A DNA stretch of 64,000 nt from JAABQT01 sp035459025 (GTDB lineage: Bacteria > Pseudomonadota > Gammaproteobacteria > Burkholderiales > SG8-39), in contig DATHYT010000074.1 in the NCBI GenBank assembly GCA_035459025.1, forward strand, positions 1-64,000, written 5' to 3'. The position numbers and the translations under genes are program-made. The stretch's first letter is position 1. Every line of letters starts with the position of its first letter. The notes under the pieces are model-generated. The model was not told the origin of the DNA and did not search any database. It saw only the letters and a list, made by a program, of their open reading frames with translations. Positions 59,646-64,000 of the stretch are shown here, in pieces.

Positions 59646-61061
59646 TTAGCGCTCGCGCGCCGCTTCGTGGAAGCCCTTGCGTACGGGGGAAAGGAGATAC
59701 TCGAGCACCGTGCGCGTGCCGAGGTGGATCTCGGCAGTGACCTGCATGCCCGGAGAGAGTCGATGGGTGACGCCATCGGCCTCCAGCGTCTGAGTCTTCA
59801 GATCGACGAGCGTCCGGTACGCCAGGGCGCCGCGCGCAGGGGCCGTTGAGGCGCTCGCCGTTTCCGGCCCCGCCCCCGCCTGCTCGGAAGCGTCCGCACT
59901 CAGGTGCGCGACCGTGCCTTGCAGCATGCCGTACTTCTGGAACGTGAACGCGGCGAGCTTGAGTTTCACCGGTTGCTGCTCGCGCACGAAGCCGATGTCG
60001 TCGTTCTGCACCCAGACCTCGGCGCGCAGCGCTTCGTCCTTCGGTACCAGGGTCATCAGGATGGTGCCCGGGCTGACCACGGCGCCGATCGTGTGCGTCG
60101 CCAGATCCTTGACCTGACCCTCGGCGGGCGCGCGCAGTTCGAGATAGTTGTGGCGGTGCTCCTGCTTCGCGAGATCCAGCGTCAGGCGCTCGAGCTGGGA
60201 GGCGACTTCCACCCGCTCGGTCTGCAGCCGCCGCCGATAGTCGGCCGTGAGCTGCGCGATTCGCCTTTTCTGCTGCGCGATGGTGGCGCTGGCCGATGCA
60301 ATCGCCGCCTCCTGCGCACGCAAATCCTGCTCTTTTTCGATGCGCTCGCGCTGCTTGTCGGTATACATCAGGCGTCCGGCAAAGCCGTCACGCGTGAGCT
60401 TCTCGTACGCGGCCTCCTGGCTGCGGTAGTGCGGTAGCACGCTTCGCAGCTTGTCACGGACTTCCTCAGCGGCCCGGAGCTCGAAGCGCGCCTTGTCGAG
60501 AGTCGCGCGTTCCTGGGCGAGGGCTGTTTCGTAAGCTTGGCGGTTCGCGTGATACTGGGCCAGTACGTGGGTGAACTGCGCCGCGGGTTCGTCCGCCCTG
60601 CGCGTCAGGGGCGAGCCGACAAGCTCCGCATCGATGCGGCGTAGCGCGAGTCGCTTGCCGCCGACCTCGGCGGTGAGTGCCTTGAGGTCCGAATCGGATA
60701 GCGCCGCGTCCATGCGCATCAGCACCTGGCCCGCGCTGACGGTCTGGCCCTCCCGAACGAGAATCTCCTTGACGACGCCCGCGTCCGCCGGCTGAACGAT
60801 CTTCAGGTAGCTGTCCGGCACGAGCCGACCCTCGGCGACAGCGACCACATCCAGCCTGCCGAAAACGGACCATGCAAGCAGCGATGCAACAAAGATCAAC
60901 GCCGCCCAAAGCACCCGGCGCCCGAGCGGCGAGGGCGGAGACTCCTGCAGGCGGACGATTGCCGGACGGAACTCGCGCGCATCGGCACGGATGCGCGCGC
61001 CAAGACTCAGCAGCGCCCTTTCGAGCGAAGGCGGATCGCCGTCTTCGGCTTGCTTGCTCAT
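59646..61061 (-). CDS. Type I secretion periplasmic adaptor (HlyD/LapC family)
   Basis: A 471-residue membrane-fusion protein. It has one N-terminal membrane helix (LWAALIFVASLLAWSVFGRL, about residues 50-70), then a lipoyl half (IVQPADAGVVKEILVREGQT) and a long coiled coil (about 140-290, e.g. ERIEKEQDLRAQEAAIASAS). The second lipoyl half (YLELRAPAEGQVKDLATHTI) leads to the beta barrel and the C-terminal HlyD signature LSPGMQVTAEIHLGTRTVLEYLLSPV. It bridges an inner-membrane ABC exporter to TolC. Its ATG overlaps the RTX gene stop (ATGA). The ABC exporter and TolC are not in the window and may lie beyond the right edge. Confidence 0.93.
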   Translation of the reverse strand: MSKQAEDGDPPSLERALLSLGARIRADAREFRPAIVRLQESPPSPLGRRVLWAALIFVASLLAWSVFGRLDVVAVAEGRLVPDSYLKIVQPADAGVVKEILVREGQTVSAGQVLMRMDAALSDSDLKALTAEVGGKRLALRRIDAELVGSPLTRRADEPAAQFTHVLAQYHANRQAYETALAQERATLDKARFELRAAEEVRDKLRSVLPHYRSQEAAYEKLTRDGFAGRLMYTDKQRERIEKEQDLRAQEAAIASASATIAQQKRRIAQLTADYRRRLQTERVEVASQLERLTLDLAKQEHRHNYLELRAPAEGQVKDLATHTIGAVVSPGTILMTLVPKDEALRAEVWVQNDDIGFVREQQPVKLKLAAFTFQKYGMLQGTVAHLSADASEQAGAGPETASASTAPARGALAYRTLVDLKTQTLEADGVTHRLSPGMQVTAEIHLGTRTVLEYLLSPVRKGFHEAARER

Positions 61062-64000
61062 CCGAGATTCCTGAAGCCTTCACCAAGCCCGGTGAACGAC
61101 TGCAAGCCCGCGTACGCGTGACGACGGCCGGTCGAGGATGCGTGGCCCCACCCGGTGTCGCCGTGCGCGAGCAAATGGTCTCGATCGCGACCGTCCTGCG
61201 CCCCGTGGCTCGCTTCTTGGTGACTCTGCTCCAGGCAGCCGAGGGCGCTCTGGACCTCGGCCCACTGCCCGGCTACGCGCGCCCAGGTCCTCGCCTCCGC
61301 GCGTTGCTCTGCCTGCTGCCGGAGGTAGTCAGCGACGGCGCCGAAGTCGTAGCGCGCAGCGGCCTCGAGGCGGCGAGCAATCAACGCGCGCGCGTCGCGA
61401 GCACCATAGTCCTCGCCGCTCGATCTCCCGCGATGGCCGTCGCCGCCCCGGTCATGCCATTGATGCCGACGTTTCTCGTCGTTCCACTCCCCGTCGCGCC
61501 GGTCGTCCGACCAGCTGCCCACGGTATGTCGCTTCGCCTGCCACCAGAGCTCAGCCTCGCCCCACGAGCTGCCATCGGCAAACTCCACGCGCTCGACGCG
61601 CCTGGAATCCGAGTCGAACCAGTTGCGGACGGTGACGCTGCCCCCATACCCCTTCAACCTGAGAACCAGGTCGCCCCGGTCGCGCATCACCGCCACATCG
61701 TGCCGGGAGATACCCGCGCCGAAGCGCAGCACATCGTGTCCTCCCGTCTCGATGATCAGGTCATCGCCATCGCCTCTGGCGAAGAGATAGGCGTCATCGC
61801 CATTTCCGCCAAGGATCAGGTCGTCGTCCTTGCCACCCTCGATGACGTCGCTGCCCGCGAGTCCGATCAACAGGTCGCCGCCCTGGCGGCCCTCGATCGT
61901 ATCGTCGTATGGCGTGCCGACCAGCACATCGCCACGGCTCGTGCCGATGAGGTGCTTTCCGGAGGGTTCCTCGCCCACCACAGTGATGCGGAATTCGTCG
62001 CTCGCCGATACGCCCGCGAGGTCGGTCGCCGTGACGCGCACGTCCAAGGGTCCGGCATCGGAGGCGGCCGGCGTGCCCGAGAAGCTCCTCGATGCCGCAT
62101 CGAAGACCAGCCACTCCGGCAGCGCCGAGCCGTCAGCCCGCGTTGCCGCATAGGTAAGCGCGTCACCGGGATCAACGTCGGTGAACATGCCTGCCTCCAG
62201 CGACAGCGCGAAGCCGGATCCCACCGAGACGGACTGATCGGCCACCGGAAGCGCGAGCTCGGGCGCGTCGTTGACGTTGATCACGGTCAGCACGAACTCG
62301 TCGCTCGCCGACTGGCTTGCGCCGTCCGTCGCCGTCACCCGGATCGCGTACTCACCCACATCAGCGTTCCCGGGCAGGCCGGAGAACGCCGCGCTCTCCG
62401 GGTCAAAGGCAAGCCAGGCCGGCAGCTCGGACCCGTCCGCGCGCGACGCAGCGAACGTCAGCGTGTCCGCGGTGTCGGGGTCCACGAACGTCCCCGGCTG
62501 GAGCACGTGCACGAAAGCCTCGTCCTCCAGCGTCGAAACGTCGTCGATCGGGCGCGACAGAACCGGCGGATCGTTCACCGGCTGGCTGGCGAGGAACTCG
62601 ATCATTGCCGCATCCCACGCGGTGCCGTCGGCGAAGCGCACGGCCTCGATGCGCGAGGCGGTATCAAACCAGCTGCGCAGCCGCACCTCGCCGCCGCCCT
62701 GGACCACGAGCCGTACGTCCTGATCGTCGCGCCTTACGCGAACCGCAGCGCTCGTGATCCCCTGGCCGAAGCGCACTTCGTCGGCGTTTCCAGGCGTCGC
62801 GTCGACGTCATCGACGACGTCGTTGCCGTCGCCCTGGTCGTACAAGTACGCATCGTTCCCCGCACCGCCGCGCAGCCAGTCGTCGCCGCGACCCCCGCGC
62901 AAGGTGTTCGCACCCGCATTGCCGTCGATCACGTTGTTGCCGTCGTTTCCGGTCGCGCTCAGCGGCGCCGTCCCGGTGAGCACCAGGTTCTCGACGTGGG
63001 GCGCCAGGGCGTGGCTCGCAGAGGCGAACACCGTGTCGGTGCCTTCGTCGGGGGCTTCGGTGACCCGGTCGAGCCGGTTGTCCACGTAGTAGGTGTCGTT
63101 CCCTTTGCCGCCGAGCATGTAGTCGGAGCCGGTGCCGCCGTCGAGGACATCGTCGCCGCCCTCGCCGTACAGGGTGTCCTCGCCCGCGAGCCCGAGGAGG
63201 GTCTCGCCCCGGTCTGAAGCGAAGATGGTGTCGTCCGCACTACTCGCCGCCGACACCTGCAACGCAAGGCGCACCGCGGCCTCGTCGAGCGAGCTGCCGT
63301 CGGCGAACCGGAACATCTCGATGCGGGTGTCCGCGCGATAGAACCAGTCGACGAGCGTCAGGCGATCCGCGCCCGCGCCTACGTACAGGTTGGAGAGATC
63401 GCGCGTGAACACGACCGCGGCAGGCGCGATGGTCGAGTCGAAGATCACTTCATCCGAACCGCCGACGTCGAGCGCCCAATCCTGCCCGTACCCGGCACCA
63501 AACACGTAGCGATCGTCGCCAGCACCCCCTTCGAGAATGTCGCGCCCGATACCGCCGTCCAGCGTATCGTTGCCGGCCTCACCAACAAGGTAATCGTCGC
63601 CATCGCCTCCCCGCAGCGTGTCGTTGCCGGGCCCGCCCAATAGCGTGTCGTCGCCGCCGAGCCCGTCCAGCACGTCATCGCCGCCCGAGCCGCGGAAGAA
63701 ATCGGCCGCCGGGGTCAAGTCGGCGACAAGGCCGAGCATTGCAGCTGCAGGAGTCACGGTGTCGCCCCGCGGGGCCGTTTCCGTAGACGATTCGGCAAGA
63801 ACAGTGCCGCTGGCGGTTGTCCCTGGAGCTTTCAGCGGCTGGCCTGTCGCGAGCGCGGTCACCATTGCCGCGTCCCATACTGTTCCGTCGGCAAAGCGCA
63901 CCGCCTCGATCTGCATCGCGCTGCCGTTGAACCAGTTCTGCACTGTCAGCTGGTCAGCGCCGCCCGCAAGAGTGAACCGCACGTCCGAGACCGCCCTTGC
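61058..64000 (-). CDS. Large RTX (calcium-binding repeat) secreted protein, C-terminal 980 residues
   Basis: The frame is open to the right edge, so the N-terminus is missing. Three blocks of GGxGxDxUx repeats (e.g. GGSGDDVLDGLGGDDTLLGG, GGKGNDTYYVDNRLD, GGNGDDAYLFARGDGDD) bind Ca2+ outside the cell. Each is followed by a haemolysin-type-associated domain with a W-F and ADGS/T pattern (NWFNGS...FADGTVWDAA, DWFYRA...FADGSSLDEA, SWFDTA...FADGTAWDAA, NWFDSD...FADGSSWGEA). Between blocks two and three are two cadherin-like/He_PIG Ig domains (ASRADGSELPAWLAFDPES; ATRADGSALPEWLVFDAAS). The last 160 residues are a charged tail rich in W, H, R and D with no recognised fold; type I secretion signals sit at such C-termini. 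Role could be adhesin, enzyme or surface layer. Confidence 0.92.
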   Translation of the reverse strand, partial: ARAVSDVRFTLAGGADQLTVQNWFNGSAMQIEAVRFADGTVWDAAMVTALATGQPLKAPGTTASGTVLAESSTETAPRGDTVTPAAAMLGLVADLTPAADFFRGSGGDDVLDGLGGDDTLLGGPGNDTLRGGDGDDYLVGEAGNDTLDGGIGRDILEGGAGDDRYVFGAGYGQDWALDVGGSDEVIFDSTIAPAAVVFTRDLSNLYVGAGADRLTLVDWFYRADTRIEMFRFADGSSLDEAAVRLALQVSAASSADDTIFASDRGETLLGLAGEDTLYGEGGDDVLDGGTGSDYMLGGKGNDTYYVDNRLDRVTEAPDEGTDTVFASASHALAPHVENLVLTGTAPLSATGNDGNNVIDGNAGANTLRGGRGDDWLRGGAGNDAYLYDQGDGNDVVDDVDATPGNADEVRFGQGITSAAVRVRRDDQDVRLVVQGGGEVRLRSWFDTASRIEAVRFADGTAWDAAMIEFLASQPVNDPPVLSRPIDDVSTLEDEAFVHVLQPGTFVDPDTADTLTFAASRADGSELPAWLAFDPESAAFSGLPGNADVGEYAIRVTATDGASQSASDEFVLTVINVNDAPELALPVADQSVSVGSGFALSLEAGMFTDVDPGDALTYAATRADGSALPEWLVFDAASRSFSGTPAASDAGPLDVRVTATDLAGVSASDEFRITVVGEEPSGKHLIGTSRGDVLVGTPYDDTIEGRQGGDLLIGLAGSDVIEGGKDDDLILGGNGDDAYLFARGDGDDLIIETGGHDVLRFGAGISRHDVAVMRDRGDLVLRLKGYGGSVTVRNWFDSDSRRVERVEFADGSSWGEAELWWQAKRHTVGSWSDDRRDGEWNDEKRRHQWHDRGGDGHRGRSSGEDYGARDARALIARRLEAAARYDFGAVADYLRQQAEQRAEARTWARVAGQWAEVQSALGCLEQSHQEASHGAQDGRDRDHLLAHGDTGWGHASSTGRRHAYAGLQSFTGLGEGFRNLG

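Noticed and set aside
61700..63700. DNA tandem repeats in the right end
   Set aside because: They are the coding sequence of RTX nonapeptides, not an independent repeat locus.

Overview
The window is a stretch of chromosome from a very GC-rich (about 70% by eye) Gram-negative bacterium, most likely a betaproteobacterium. The evidence is the gene content and order: trpEGDC beside rpe, miaB-phoH-ybeY-corC-lnt, glyQS-gmhB-plsC, lptD-surA-pdxA-rsmA divergent from amgK-murU, dusB-fis-purH-purD-hemF, argH divergent from algZ-algR-hemC-hemD-hemX-hemY, hemA-prfA-prmC-grxD, and a CIRCE-controlled groESL. Nearly all of it is housekeeping DNA. Genes are packed tightly and many neighbours overlap by four bases (ATGA or GTGA).

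Layout. 1-5.2 kb (minus strand): start of a porin, then rpe and trpEGDC. Between rpe and trpE lies an unannotated 17-codon leader ORF with three Trp codons. 5.2-8.7 kb: apaG, a tiny membrane-protein ORF, mltA, dsbC and a ubiquinone-type hydroxylase. 8.7-19.5 kb (plus): tRNA-Met, two small exported proteins, the miaB to lnt run, then glyQS, gmhB, plsC and gloA. 19.5-25.3 kb (minus): sodC, rsmA, pdxA, surA, lptD. 25.4-34.4 kb (plus): amgK, murU, pepP, a shortened ubiH, dusB, fis, purH, purD, hemF. 34.4-40.1 kb (minus): hemY, hemX, hemD, hemC and the AlgZ/AlgR two-component pair. 40.1-43.8 kb (plus): argH, a Ser/Thr kinase fused to a cyclic-nucleotide-binding domain, and a monoheme cytochrome in a patch of clearly lower GC. 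43.8-49.7 kb (minus): grxD, prmC, prfA, hemA, tRNA-Phe and groESL. 49.7-64 kb is the accessory part: dacB, a REC-PAS-PAS-GGDEF-EAL protein, a queuosine-precursor transporter, an AhpD-like protein, a cytochrome P450, a TRAP transporter, and a type I secretion adaptor with its giant RTX substrate, which is cut by the window edge. Three copies of one inverted-repeat family sit in this last section.

The best candidate for something new is the trpE leader. The leader ORF begins in a GTGA overlap with the rpe stop and encodes VTHVRSLRWQVWRPWRR. Eleven bases inside it (codons 6-9, ending at the first Trp codon) are perfectly complementary to the trpE ribosome-binding site. This suggests attenuation at the level of translation: a ribosome stalled at the Trp codons would cover the anti-SD and leave trpE open. 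I see no U-tract terminator, so classical transcriptional attenuation is not obvious.

The second candidate is the inverted-repeat family with core GGGACAGACCTCATTTT. Every gene whose 3' end meets an arm (dacB, the GGDEF-EAL gene, the P450 gene and dctM) takes its stop codon at the edge of or inside that arm. Smaller observations concern duplicated CGCCAATTGCG sites around the hemA -10, a long hairpin between purH and purD, a hairpin in the groES leader, and a tRNA-Phe -10 that uses the U-tract of the groEL terminator. All functional statements rest on reading motifs and gene context; no database search was possible.
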